Below are positions 1 through 10,926 of a stretch of DNA of 64,000 bases, piece after piece (position 1 is the first letter of the stretch; each line of letters starts with the position of its first letter). This stretch comes from Ceratopteris richardii (taxonomy: Eukaryota > Streptophyta > Polypodiopsida > Polypodiales > Pteridaceae). Below the pieces are notes generated by a model. It saw nothing but the letters and a program-made list of their open reading frames with translations, had not been told where the DNA came from and did no database searches. The stretch lies in assembly GCA_020310875.1 (NCBI GenBank), contig CM035407.1, positions 66,963,158-67,027,157 on the forward strand, written 5' to 3'. Position numbers and translations under genes: made by a program.

Positions 1-596
1 GCGTAAGCACCACCTCCTTTACTGGTCAATCCGCGGAGACGTGAGGACCGGTATGAAGACCACGAGCAAGTGAAGGCACAAGTGCGTGAGTGAAAGCACA
101 CAAACATGCACACACATACACACATGCACACAAGGTAAGATCAAAGAGAGGAACAATGGAAGGGCTTTGATTACAAAAGAAATCTATTACAAAACTGAAA
201 TCTACAAGAAGCTCCCCCAAAAATGAGCTCTCTAGCTCTTTTTATAGGTTTTTGACTAGTTTTGGCCCTGTCCAGACCTAGTGTCCGGCCTAGTTAAAAA
301 TTAGGTTCCAGGGCTTATTTGAGGGCTCAAATGAAGTCTAAAAATTATGAAAATTGGTAGGATGATACTTCTAATACTCCTCAAGCTCTAGCACTCCTCG
401 TCTTGAACAAAATGGAATTATAAAAATAGAAAATGGTATTTACAATGGTTTTTAGTGATGAAAATCACTATTTTTGTAGGGAATTCTTATGAAGATTTGA
501 TATACACTTCTCGGAGCTCCCTACTTGCTCTCTCTTCTTCTATGTCCACTTCTTTGATGTGCTTCCATGTTTTATGCTTGACCTTGAGTTCCAACA
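1..596 (-). repeat. 3' LTR of the LARD-like gypsy element (edge of window)
   Basis: Aligns base for base with 5132-5728 and starts, on the minus strand, with TGTTGGAACTC directly after a polypurine tract. A TATAAAAAG box lies at about 238-246 on the minus strand. A CA-rich stretch follows at 98-132, in the transcribed part of the LTR. About 10 terminal bases fall outside the window. Confidence 0.88.
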
Positions 597-617
597 CTCC
601 CCCCCCCCCTCTCGAGT
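597..617 (-). other. Polypurine tract of the LARD-like element
   Basis: On the minus strand a run of about a dozen G residues preceded by CTCGAGAG abuts the TG start of the 3' LTR. This is the position and composition expected of the plus-strand primer in LTR elements. Confidence 0.85.
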
Positions 618-1917
618 CTGTCGTCCCTGATAAACCCTTGTTGTAGTGGTTGTTCCATGTAGCACTTTGAGAGGTAGTGTCCATCCTGTGTGAACAAGAT
701 CCTTCTATCTATCTATTGTAGCAGGTTTGGTTGTCTGATTCTTCCTTTCTCATTGTGAGTTATTGTAAGGCTTAGTTCTTTGGTATGTGTTGCTTCCTTG
801 GATTCTAGAGATAGTGTCCTTTTGAGCTCCCAAAAATCGGCTCGTTGCTCAAAAGAGGTTGTCAAGGTTGAGTTGGAGCAACTGGGGGCTTCGACTTGCT
901 TCCTAGGTATTGATGTTGTCCCTGTGATATCCTAAAGAACTTCCAAAGGTGATATTCATTGTACTCGTGTCAAGTACTCATAACCCATATTGAATGATGG
1001 GTAAATGTATTGGTGCATGGGTTGAAGAAAATATGTGCCTTGTGCACGACCTTGTCATGTAGCCCTATGCATGCATACTGGGGAAATGCATTAGAAAACA
1101 TGGTGCAAGAAAGTAGGTCTTGAGTGGATTGCTCAAGGGTATGCTGATGAAGAGGTTTCCTAATCTACAGTGTTGTCGTGATACCCAAGTAGAGGATTCT
1201 TACCATGAAAGGTCGATCGATAGTCTGCTCTTCATGTTGTACACCCAGCATTGTGATGGACCATCAGCTCATCTTTCATTGTCGATGAGTGTCCATGTTG
1301 ATGGATTGCTGATGAAACTCTTTGACTGTCGCGCCCTATCCCCTTTCTTCAAAGCAACATTTTCCAGATATTGAGAATTTAATTTCTTTATATTCCTTGG
1401 CAAACATCATTGGGTAACTACATCAAGCTTAGTTTCACACCTTCTCTTTAGCTCACCCTAAGCAGGAGTCTTCTCCCTTCAAACTCTTCCCTCCTACCAT
1501 GGTAAGGGGAAACAATAGTTGTGGATGCCATGTTCCTGCCAAGTGCTTGACATCTACCAGATAAGGCAACAATAATAGTAGCTGCTAGTCGAGACACACT
1601 TCTATCCAAGCCATGGTTCCACCTTCAACTAAGCATGACTTATTCATGTTCCATAAACCAAACCTGGGAACAAGCTCTTTTTTTTTTGTTTTTTTTTCTA
1701 CTACCATGTCATAAGCAAGAAGACAAATGTTAGTATCAGAAAACATAGTTGACATATGTCAATGTGCTCTTGTGCATGGGACTCTCGAATGTGTCTATGC
1801 ACGACCATGTAATGTGGCCCTATAATAATGCATACTTTGGAAATGCATGACCTAAATGGTGCATAAGACAAGGTTGTGCAAGGAGCACATGGTTGTCGCT
1901 CGTTGAGGCTTTCGATG
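618..1917 (-). other. Non-coding 3' interior of the LARD-like element
   Basis: About 1.3 kb between the ORF stop and the polypurine tract. I see no conserved domain and no long ORF. A T-rich run lies at 1679-1698. Two short passages are similar to each other (a 'cctatgcatgcatactggggaaatgcat'-like phrase near 1060 and near 1820), which suggests an old internal duplication. Confidence 0.6.
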
Positions 1918-3573
1918 TTATTTGCAGATGCTATGGCAGCCTTTGTTAGAAGTATCCATTGGATCCCCGAATGAGAATTGATACTTCCTCCTTATAGGGA
2001 TCCATTTGAGATTGGTCTTCGCGTGTTTAGTGATCTCCTTTGGCGGCTCCATGTTTGGATGCTTTCTTGAGGCTTTGATCCTGCGTGGTTGGCATTGTGG
2101 TTCTATGGGGCCTACCGATGCTTTTGGTTTCCATACCCATATCCTTGTAGAAGAGGTTGTTTGATCTTTTTTGGAGCTTTGTGCTTGATTTAGTCCCTTA
2201 CCTCGCCTTGGTGTCTTTGTTGTGCAGGTTGGTGCCTTGAAGTTCCCCCCTGGATTCTTTTTGAGTTTCGGCTTGATTGCTTTGTGTCCTTCGATTGGAG
2301 GTGGTCTTTCTTGAAGATAAGTCATGGTAGGCCTAGACCATAGATTTTGAAGTCTAGTGTGAGGAGGCTGATTTTGTACAAGGGCTTTCTTTGGTACCCA
2401 TATCATAGTGCGATTCGGTTGGGCTCTAAGTAATTTCTTGGCCACCCAAATTTTCTTGATATTACCAAGAAAATGTGATTTATGTTTCTTGATGTAAAGG
2501 TCTTTTGGGCCTTCTATGCGATTTTTTTGAGAAAACGCATCTTTACATGGGGAATGCAAAAAAGGTTGATCTTCTATACATGCATCAAACTTATGTAAGG
2601 GGTCAATGGGTAGTATTGTTGGAGATTCATCTAGAGATTCATCGATACATTTATCCATATTACACATAGAATCTCTAGGTGTACAAATGGGTGATGGATT
2701 GTCATGATTCACCCTCGAGTCGACATCATTTTTCACATCCGTAATACAAAGTATTTGTTGATCATCTCCTTCTTGATGATATGAGTGTAGATCATCCCTA
2801 CTTATGGTTTTAGGAGGAGGATCCAAATTTACAGGAAGAGAGGGACCTTCCACTTCCCCCAAACACTTGGAGTCCTCCATTTCTCCATTCTCCAAGGTTT
2901 CCTCTAATTTACTCAAAGAAGGATTAGATTCAAAAACATGAGTAGAAAGAAAAAAATTTTCATGAAAAGCACACTCTTTGAAAAGATGATTTTGCCCCCA
3001 ATTATCATAAGGTGGATAGTCATTAGGATTTTCAATAGATATATATGTAGAATCGCGCATAATAGGTGGAGAAAACACCTCAAATTCTTGATGATTTTGT
3101 GTAATGAACCTTTGGGTGCCAATGATCAAGTCTTCATCTATACAATCCATGAAAAAAAATGTTTCCAAAAATTGCATATCATCCACCATAACAGGCAACA
3201 CCACTTGACCCATGCAATCATAATATTCCCCATCCATGAGGATAGAAGAATGAGTTGTTGGTTGAATGTTCTCAAAGATAATGACCACTAGGTCAATATG
3301 AATTAAATTCCACTCACAATTAGGATTGATATAAACACCCAACATTCTATGGTCATATCCTATTCTGATATCCACAAAAGTATTATCATATTCTCTTGTT
3401 GCAAATAAGGATCCCACCCCCTTAGACATTTCCCCCGTTTCCTTGACTCCTTGCAATTTTTCTCTAGATGTTTCACCCTCTTGTGAGATTATTTCATGCA
3501 CTTCATGTTTATCTCCCTTCTCTTTTCCCATCTTAGCCCCCTTTCTTCTCTCTTTTGCTTTCTTCTTTCCCAT
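1918..3573 (-). CDS. Intact 551-codon ORF: basic N-terminus, protease-like stretch, WVPK-type repeats
   Basis: This is the only long ORF of the element; it starts at the ATG at 3573 and is open to its stop at 1918. Residues 1-25 are very Lys/Arg-rich. Residues about 65-160 look weakly like a retropepsin fold: a short beta-rich region, then a 'VVLPVMVDD' strand pair and 'LIIGTQRF', which resembles the ILG-x-x-F end of gypsy proteases. The middle is acidic and Ser/Pro-rich. The C-terminal third is basic and carries a repeated W motif: IWVAKK near 375, IWVPKK near 391, IWVWKP near 478 and KWIPIR near 520. There is no zinc knuckle and no pol domain. The same pairing of protease-like domain and WVPK motif occurs at 12600-13614. 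The function is unknown; a gag-like or accessory protein is a guess. Confidence 0.7.
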   Translation of the reverse strand: MGKKKAKERRKGAKMGKEKGDKHEVHEIISQEGETSREKLQGVKETGEMSKGVGSLFATREYDNTFVDIRIGYDHRMLGVYINPNCEWNLIHIDLVVIIFENIQPTTHSSILMDGEYYDCMGQVVLPVMVDDMQFLETFFFMDCIDEDLIIGTQRFITQNHQEFEVFSPPIMRDSTYISIENPNDYPPYDNWGQNHLFKECAFHENFFLSTHVFESNPSLSKLEETLENGEMEDSKCLGEVEGPSLPVNLDPPPKTISRDDLHSYHQEGDDQQILCITDVKNDVDSRVNHDNPSPICTPRDSMCNMDKCIDESLDESPTILPIDPLHKFDACIEDQPFLHSPCKDAFSQKNRIEGPKDLYIKKHKSHFLGNIKKIWVAKKLLRAQPNRTMIWVPKKALVQNQPPHTRLQNLWSRPTMTYLQERPPPIEGHKAIKPKLKKNPGGNFKAPTCTTKTPRRGKGLNQAQSSKKDQTTSSTRIWVWKPKASVGPIEPQCQPRRIKASRKHPNMEPPKEITKHAKTNLKWIPIRRKYQFSFGDPMDTSNKGCHSICK

Positions 3574-3783
3574 GACACAATTTTTCTCCCCCTTGGTTTC
3601 CTAGTCCCACTTGAAGCCCAACTTCAAATTATCCTATCTAAAATTCAACGTGTTATTCTTATAAAAAACAGTTGAGGCCGTGTAGGATTTGAAACGAGCT
3701 TTCCAACAAGCTATAGAGCTCAAAAAATGGACTTTGGATGAAAAAGTTATGTCAAATCAGGCTCTTGGGGGTCAAAGCAGTTT

Positions 3784-4765
3784 GGAAAAAATCGCGATTT
3801 TGTGAACTTCAAGAGAATCGCGATTTTGTGAAACCAAGAGAATCGCGATTTTGTGAAACCAAGAGAATCACGATTGTGTGAAATGAGAGAATCGCGATTG
3901 TGTGAAATCAGAGAATCGTGATTGTGTGAAATCAGAGAATCGCGATTGTGTGAAATCAGAGAATCCCGATTGTGTGAAATCAGTGAATCGTGATTGTGTG
4001 AAATTAGAGAATCGCGATTGTGTACCTTGAGAATCGTGTTTTCACAAAATCGTGTTTTTGGCTGAAAATCGTGATTTTTGAGAATCGCAATTTTGAGCAA
4101 AGAATCGTGTTTTTGAGAATCACGATTTTGAGCAGAGGATCGTGTTTTTTGAAAATCGCGATTGCCAACACAAAATCGTGTTTTCACAGAATCGTGTTTT
4201 CACAGAATCGTGTTCACAGAATTGTGTTTTCTCAGAATCGTGTTTTCACAGAATCGTGTTCTCACAGAATCGTGTTTTCACAGAATCGTGTGTAAGAGAA
4301 TCGTGTTCTAGAGAATCGTGTTCTAGAGAATCGCGATTTTGTACCTTGGATGAAAATTGTGTTTCTGAAAATCGCGATTGCCAACAGAGAATCGTGTTTT
4401 TTGAAAATCGTGATTTTGTCTCAGAGAATCGTGGTTTTCAAAAATTTAGAGAATCGCGATTTTGAGCAAAACCACAGAATCGTGTTTTCTTAGAATCGTG
4501 TTTTTTTGGCTGAAAATCGTGATTTGTGAGAATCGCGATTTTGAGCACATCCACAAAATCCTGTTTTCTTAGAATCGTGTTTTTTTGGCTGAAAATCGTG
4601 ATTTGTGAGAATCGTGATTTTGAGCACAACCACAGAATCGCGATTCTGAGAATGACCTAAGAATCGTGTTTCCTTCAGAGGGTTTCAGGCGAGAAATAGA
4701 AAATCGTGATTTTTCAAAAAAATTTGAATTTTTCACAGAATCGCGATTTTCTTCATAGAATCGTG
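3784..4765. repeat. Tandem/dispersed array built on the palindrome AATCGCGATT
   Basis: About 1 kb between the leader and the ORF of the LARD-like element. From 3787 to about 4022 the period is 24 bp (GAATCGCGATTGTGTGAAATCAGA is one unit, so adjacent units encode an 8-residue repeat, NRDSLISH, on the minus strand). From 4022 to 4765 spacing is looser, with AGAATCGTGTTTTC variants. I count 13 exact copies of the self-complementary 10-mer AATCGCGATT and many one-base variants. Reading frames stay open on either strand through parts of it. That follows from the 24-bp period and is not evidence of a protein. Confidence 0.92.
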
Positions 4766-5094
4766 TTTTTTGGCAGGAAATTCAACTTTCTGAGCGCCGA
4801 GCAATGGCGAGCTCCGTATGTGCAAAAAATCATGAAAAAACATAGCGCTTGCTCTCTCTTGCACCTCCTAACTCCTTCTCACACAATAATGCATGAAAAA
4901 TGGTATGAAAATGGTGAAAATGCACTAAAAAACAAGAAATTTCTATGAAGAAGAAGATGGAAGAAGATGGAGATGGTGATGATGATGAAGATGAAGAAGA
5001 AAAATCAGAAAATGAACAAAAATGACAGTTTTTTTACCTTCCAACATCGCAAATCTAGGATCTTACCATCACAATGCTGGTCCTCGAAGCTCTC
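4766..5094 (-). other. Leader of the LARD-like element
   Basis: Lies between the primer site and the palindrome array. It holds a purine-rich run (GAAGAAGATGG, GATGATGAAG) at 4946-5012. On the minus strand a GATGGTAAGATC sequence lies about 40 bases after the primer site and resembles a splice donor. The same leader is recognisable at 53350-53580. Confidence 0.6.
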
Positions 5095-5113
5095 TCCCCG
5101 ACAACGGCGCCAA
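5095..5113 (-). other. Primer-binding site, tRNA-Asp type
   Basis: The plus strand reads TCCCCGACAACGGCGCCA, one base from the 3' end of plant tRNA-Asp (TCCCCGGCAACGGCGCCA). It lies 8 bases from the LTR end. tRNA-Asp priming is typical of plant gypsy elements of the Athila/Tat type. Confidence 0.88.
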
Positions 5114-5121
5114 AATTTGCT

Positions 5122-5728
5122 GTAGCTCAAGCATAAGCACCACCTCCTTTACTTGTCAATCCGCGGAGACGTGAAGACTGGTATGAAGACCACGAGCAAG
5201 TGAAGGCACAAGTGCGTGAGTGAAAGCACACAAACATGCACACACATACACACACACGCGCACAAGGTAAGATCAAAGAGAGGAACAATGGAAGGGCTTT
5301 GATTACAAAAGAAATCTATTACAAAACTGAAATCTACAAGAAGCTCCCCCAAAAATGAGCTCTCTAGCTCTTTTTATAGGTTTTTGACTAGTTTTGGCCC
5401 TGTCCAGACCTAGTGTCCGGCCTAGTTAAAAATTAGGTTCCAAGGCTTATTTGAGGGCTCAAATGAAGTCTAAAAATTATGAAAATTGGTAGGATGATAC
5501 TTCTAATACTCCTCAAGCTCAAGGACTCCTCAGCTTGAACAAAATGGAGTTACAAAAATAGAAAATGGTATTTACAATGGTTTTTAGTGATGAAAATCAC
5601 TATTTTTGTAGGGGATTCTTATGAAGATTTGACATACGCTTCTTGAAGCTCCCTACTTGCTCTCTCTTCTACTATGTCCACTTCTTTGATGTGCTTCCAT
5701 GTTTTATGCTTGACCTTGAGTTCCAACA
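5122..5728 (-). repeat. 5' LTR of the LARD-like element (607 bp)
   Basis: On the minus strand it runs TGTTGGAACTC...GCTTGAGCTACA. It matches 1-596, the left arm 52717-53323 and the right arm 53582-54115. It contains a TATAAAAAG box and a CA-repeat stretch. Its outer end joins sequence of the neighbouring copia LTR at 5729. Confidence 0.9.
5371..5378 (-). promoter_or_regulatory. TATA box in the LARD-like 5' LTR
   Basis: The minus strand reads CCTATAAAAAGAGC. The same box is kept at 239-246 (-) and 53067-53075 (+), so it is conserved among LTR copies of this family and is the likely core promoter. Confidence 0.6.
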
Positions 5729-6545
5729 GCATATGACTTTGATTTTAATTATTCAAATGATACACACATGTTCATACTACCTTTCCACAATCATAATGAT
5801 CATTAGTTCTTCAAAAGAACTATTAGATTCTTAATTTGATCACTTAGATCAAACCTATGTGAGAAACTGCCTTCCATAAATGGAGACTTTAACATGGTCA
5901 ACTTCTTAAGTTGGTTTCTCTAAGAATCTAACCCATTTTGGTAAATTCTTTTACAAAAAGCTTCCTTACCTTCTAACTTAGAGTTTGAATGCTGAAACAT
6001 AAAAAAATTTACATTGAGCACTTAGATCTAAGCAAATCTCTGAGCAGCAAAATGGGCGATTCTGATAACTTCACCTGCAAACTTCTACATATGAATGTTC
6101 CTATTTGTCATAAACACATCCTGAAGAGAATTAGATCATCAAACTTTGGTCATAGCTTAATTAGCTTTTGAATTAGATGTGTACAATATTTTCTGATCCA
6201 CATGATGAGGCTGAGAGAAATCTAGGAAAGATCAATCGTTGACTCACGAGAAAGCTCTCTACACTTCTATCTCTTAGAAAAACTTCAAGTCTATTATACT
6301 TTCATATATTCTTCATTTCTCTTCTATATCACGACTATACATGAATGTATATATACATATGAGTATGAACTTGTCACTACATCAAGTATTTTTTAAGTAT
6401 TTTTCCAAAGCTATTATACATAGATGTATAGAACATTTCTTCCTGATTCTTCACTCAAATTCATGCTTTGAGCTTGAGTCTTTTCTTCACTTCTTGATTC
6501 CTAGGCTTCATGTAATCATTCATTGATGATTGTCTTGCTCCAATA
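5729..6545 (-). repeat. 3' LTR of copia A (interrupted at its outer end)
   Basis: Aligns with 11110-11916. On the minus strand it starts TATTGGAGCAAGAC after a GATTGAGGGGGAGC purine tract at 6546-6562. The outer ~180 bp are absent here because another element begins at 5728. Confidence 0.85.
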
Positions 6546-6553
6546 GCTCCCCC

Positions 6554-8320
6554 TCAATCATCAATTGTGATTACCTGCACCTTCTTTATACCTGCCATCT
6601 CTTTAAACCTTTGTAACTTTGGTCCATCTAAGATTTTTGTCAGCATATCTGCCACTTGCTCTTTTGTTGGTGTATACATGACTTCAATTTCTTTATCAAG
6701 TACTTTTGCTCTTAAGAAATGATATTGAATTTCTATTTGTTTAGTTCTAGCATGAAACATAGGATTGGCTGCTAAATACAATGAACTCATATTGTCTCCA
6801 AATATGATTGGAACACTTTGATCAATGCCTAAATTTTTTAATAAAGTCTTCAACCAAATTACTTCCTTTGCAGCGTCCACCATTCCTTTGTATTTAGCTT
6901 CTGTAGAGGACAATGGAACTATATGTTGCTTCGTTGCGCACGAAGAACTTAGCTTATCTCCAACATAACACAAGTAACCATGAGTGGATATTCTATCATC
7001 TGAATTAGCTACCCAATCTGCATCAATAGACACTTTGATTCTAGTATCAAAAGTGAATCCATAATAAAAACCTTCATTCAGAGTTCCTTTGATATATCGT
7101 AGCACTCTTTGTGCTATAGCCCAATGAGTTTGCTTTGGGCAATGCATGAATTGAGATAAGAAACCAACTACATATGAAAGATCTGGTCTTTTCAAGGTAG
7201 CATATATTAAACTACCTACCAAAATTTGATATGTCTTTATGTCCTTGAACTCTTCTCCTCCATACCTGCTTAGTTTATGATTAACCTCCAATGGTGTGGT
7301 TGAGGATTTAAAATTCTCCATGTTAATCTTCATTAGAAGATTCTTTAGATACCTTTCTTGTGTAACATACATTCCATGTTGAGTGTATATAATCTCCATC
7401 CCTAGAAAATAAGAGAAGTTTCCCAAATCACTTATCTTAAACTCCTTTTCCATTTTCTTCTTGAGCTTCTTGATTCCTTGAGCATCTGTACCTGTGAAAA
7501 TAATGTCATCAACATAAATACACACATAAATGTATCAATCTTCATTTGCTTTCACTAGCAAAGTACTATCTGCCTTTGAAGCTTGATATCCAAGTTCATT
7601 CAAGAACTTGAACAATCTATAATTCCATGCTCTTGGAGCTTGCTTTAGACCATACAGAGCTCTCTTAAGCTTGCAAACATAATCTGATTCATTTAACTCT
7701 TTGAAACCCTTTGGTTGTTCCATGTATACTTCATGTGCAATATATCCATTTAAAAATGCATTCTTTACATCTAATTGAGAAAGTTTCCAACCTTTACATG
7801 TAGCAATTGCAATTATAGTTCTGATTGTAGACATCTTAGCCACTAGACTAAAGGTTTCATCATAGTCCACTCGATGTGTTTGGGCATATCCTTTGACCAC
7901 AAGTCTAGCCTTGTATCTAGACACTTTTCCATCTACAAACCTCTTCTTATACACCCACTTACATCCAATTACCTTCTGATTCTTTGGCCTTGGTACCAAT
8001 TCCCATGTCTCATTCTCAAGTAGAGCATCATACTCTTCTTGCATTGCTTTCTCCCAATTTTCCTTTCCTTTAGCTTCATCATATGTGGATGGATCTTCAT
8101 ATGTCTTCACAATGTAAGCATAATCTTTGGCTGTCAAGAAAGAAGTATCATAACTATACCTGATTGGTTGTTTTCTATCTCTTGATGATCTTCTAATTTC
8201 TGCACTCCTTGAAGGTTCTCCTTCGTTTTGTTCTGGATCAAACCTTGGTATATCATCATAATTGTCCTGCATTTCATTTCTACAAACATCATCATCAATA
8301 TCTTCTTCATATACCTTCAT
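6554..8320 (-). pseudogene. Copia A reverse transcriptase and RNase H region
   Basis: Encodes copia-type RT on the minus strand, with NETWELVPRP at the entry, [30 protein letters not shown] and the catalytic YVDDI. RNase H follows, with DADWA-type and SSTEAKY motifs and the HFLRAK...VADMLTK tail that closes copia polyproteins. It would make element cDNA in virus-like particles. It is broken. Upstream it is continuous with the integrase part of the same element. Confidence 0.88.
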
Positions 8321-8326
8321 ATTTAT

Positions 8327-9710
8327 CTATCCTTTCCTTTTGATTTCTTCAAAATCTATGTAGACATTGTTTGATCCTATAAACCATGTGCTTTGCTCAT
8401 CAAATATAACATCCCTTGAAACAAGAAATTGTTTTGTGGATGGACTCCACAACCTGTATCCCATTTGTTTATCATCATACCCAATGAACATATACTTTTC
8501 TGCTTTAGGTTCTAGCTTATGTCTCAATTGAGATGGAACATAAGCATATGCCAAACATCCAAATATTTTGCGGTGATCAAGAGTAGGTTTCTTACCCCAC
8601 CATTCTTCATAAGGAGTCCTTCCCTCCAAAGCTTTGCAAGGAAACCTATTCACAATATAAGTTGTAGTATTAATTGCTTTTGCCCACGTATAATTAGGAC
8701 ACTTTTTTTCCTTCATCATTGATCTTGCAAACTCTACAAGAGTTCTATTTCTTCTTTCGACAACTCCATTTTGTTGTGGGGAGTACCCGCAAGTCACTTA
8801 TCTTTTGATACCTGCATTCCACATATAATCATCAAATTCTTTAGAAAAATATTCTCCGCCTCCATCTGATCTCAATCTCTTGAGCTTTTTTTCATGTAAT
8901 TCTTTCTGCATAAGCATGATAGTTTTTAAATTTCTCAAACACTTCATATTTATCCTTGATTACATATAGAGTAATCCATCTAGTTGCATCATCAACAAAT
9001 AGCACATAATACCTTGATCCATTTATTCTATAGTCCTTTGAAGGACCCCACAGATCTGTATGAACCAATTCAAGCATATTTGAATACATGTATCCTTGCT
9101 TATTGTATGATTTCTTGTGAGCTTTACTTAACTGACAAGCCTCACATTTGTATATCATATGTTGACCTTCAATATTTGGTAGACCAAGCACTCCACCATT
9201 CTTTGTCATCTCTTTTATTCCCCTTTCATTAAAATGTCCTAACCTCTTGTGCCATATATCCAATTCAATCTTTTGACTTCCATAAGTAAACAATGCATGT
9301 CCCACATTACCTTGGACTTTGAGAGTGAATAATCTTCCTTCCTTTTTCCCTGTAACAATGCTTTTATATCCTTGACTTGGATCTTCAACATAAACACCAT
9401 CACTTGTAAATCTGACTTCATATCCCTTCTCAACAACTTGCCCTACACTTATTAGATTTTTAGGAATTGTTGAAACATAAAGTACCTTACTTAGAAGTGT
9501 GCTTCCACTCTTTGTCATCACTGATCCAATGCTCTCAACTTTGTGTTTGGTGTTGTCTCCTGTTTGAACTATATGTCCATTCACTTTAGCTTCCATATCA
9601 GTCATTAAGGAGATATTGCCACTCAGATGATTGCTACATCCTGAGTCAATATAAAACACCATTTGATCTTCATTGATTACTTCATGTGTTGGATTCAAAA
9701 TAAGAGTCAA
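8327..9710 (-). pseudogene. Copia A protease and integrase region
   Basis: The protease site FYIDSGCSNHLSG lies near the start of the 272-codon piece (9710-8892). Next come the pre-integrase zinc motif (WHKRLGHF ... CEACQLSKAHK) and the integrase core (LVHTDLWGP; the [13 protein letters not shown] glutamate motif lies in 8797-8327). The C-terminal part, with FGCLAYAYVPSQLRHKL and the FIGYD box, is typical of copia. The region is broken. Confidence 0.88.
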
Positions 9711-9737
9711 GTCTTCCTTCTGATCTGAAGCATAGTT

Positions 9738-10695
9738 TTAATAGGTGTTGTTATAGGATTGAGTTTGCAAACTCCTTCCTCCTCCTCTAGCAAATGAGGT
9801 CCTACCACCTCTTCCTCTGAAATTACCTCTTTGATTTTTGCCTCCTCTTCCTCTAGGACTGAAATTTTGATTATGACTTCCACCATTTTGATTATTATAC
9901 CAACAATCGTTTGCCAAGTGATTTGTTCTTCCACAAATCCAACAAGCTTTAGCATTATCTTTGTTCTTACCTCCTCTTCCTTTACCTCTGAAATTCATCT
10001 TCCCTTTCATGAAGTTTACTTGACTTGAAGATCCTTCTTCATCATTTGTTTGCCTGCCTTTAGCATTCTTCTTCTTGTCCTTTGAATACATTGCTTGACT
10101 TGAACTTCTGTCATTCTCTCCTTTAATGTCCTAACAATTGATTAAGATCAGGAGCAAAGCAATCTAATGATAATTCTGTAGACAATATGAAAGGTTTCCA
10201 CTTTTCATCTCCTCTTAGGCCTCTAAGTATTTGCCTTACCAACTTGTCTTCTTCAATTTCTTCATCTATTGCTCCCAAGATATTTGCAATGTACTTCATC
10301 CTTGTAACATAATCAGAAATTGATTGGGAACCTTTCTTCTTTAATGTTGTAAATTTAGCCCATAGTGAAGCCTTCCTCAATTTGGTTGTGTTTTGGAAAT
10401 GTTCTTCCAAAGCATTCCATACATCTGCTGCACTTTATAATCATCTAATGTGTGGTAGAAGATAATCATTTACATCCATGTGAATGATGCTCCTAGCTTG
10501 AGCATCTTTCTTCATCCAATTCTTCAATTCTGCAAGTTCTTCTCTTGTTGGAACACTTGGATCCTTAAACTCAAGATTTTCTTCTTCCGCTGTAAATGAG
10601 ATCAAATCTCTGCTCATGAGGTGTGCTTCCATCCTCATGGACCATGTTGGATAGTTGTCTCTATCCAACTTGTCAATCTGCAAGTTTTCTCCCAT
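9738..10695 (-). pseudogene. Copia A gag with zinc knuckle
   Basis: The start at 10695 reads MGENLQIDKLDRDNYPTW, a usual copia gag opening. The UBN2-type middle follows, then a zinc knuckle CWICGRTNHLANDCW (C-x2-C-x4-H-x4-C) and a Gly/Arg-rich stretch. It would form the nucleocapsid shell of the element. It is broken and sits downstream of the primer site at 10911. Confidence 0.85.
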
Positions 10696-10910
10696 CTCTT
10701 GACTTCTGTGTCTGTAATTACTAAGATGTATGGTGATATAATGTACCTTTGAGATGAATCTTTAATCCTTTTTTATCCTTTGAACTAATGCTTTGTTTTT
10801 CTTCAGGTTTTCTTCCAAAGTTTACTCTTTGCTCCTTCAATTCAAAAGATCTTTGATATCTACAACAGTCGGGATTCTCCTTGCTTCTTCTTCACCTTGA
10901 TTTGATCTTT

Positions 10911-10925
10911 CTGGCTCTGATACCA
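10911..10925 (-). other. Primer-binding site of copia A, tRNA-iMet type
   Basis: The minus strand reads TGGTATCAGAGCCAG, complementary to the 3' part of initiator tRNA-Met. It lies one base from the LTR end. Confidence 0.9.
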
Positions 10926-10926
10926 T

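Larger units (their letters stand above)
1..5728 (-). mobile_element. Non-autonomous Ty3/gypsy-type LTR element (LARD-like)
   Basis: Read on the minus strand this is a nearly complete LTR element: 5' LTR 5122-5728, tRNA-Asp primer site, leader with a 1-kb repeat array, one long ORF, polypurine tract, and 3' LTR from 596 down to base 1. By alignment with the other LTR, the window cuts off only about the last 10 bases. No reverse transcriptase, RNase H or integrase is visible in the 4.5-kb interior, so it would depend on a partner for movement. LTR ends are TGTTGGAAC...GAGCTACA. The two LTRs differ at roughly 3% of positions by eye, so it is fairly young. It interrupts the 3' LTR of the copia element at 5729-11916. 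A rearranged relative lies at 52717-54115. Confidence 0.85.

Noticed and set aside
3784-4022. CRISPR-like regular repeats
   Set aside because: Units are contiguous 24-bp tandem copies without unique spacers, in a plant retroelement leader; this is a minisatellite.
4020-4629. Open reading frames on both strands over the palindrome array
   Set aside because: They follow from the 24-bp (8-codon) period and lack any domain or start context.
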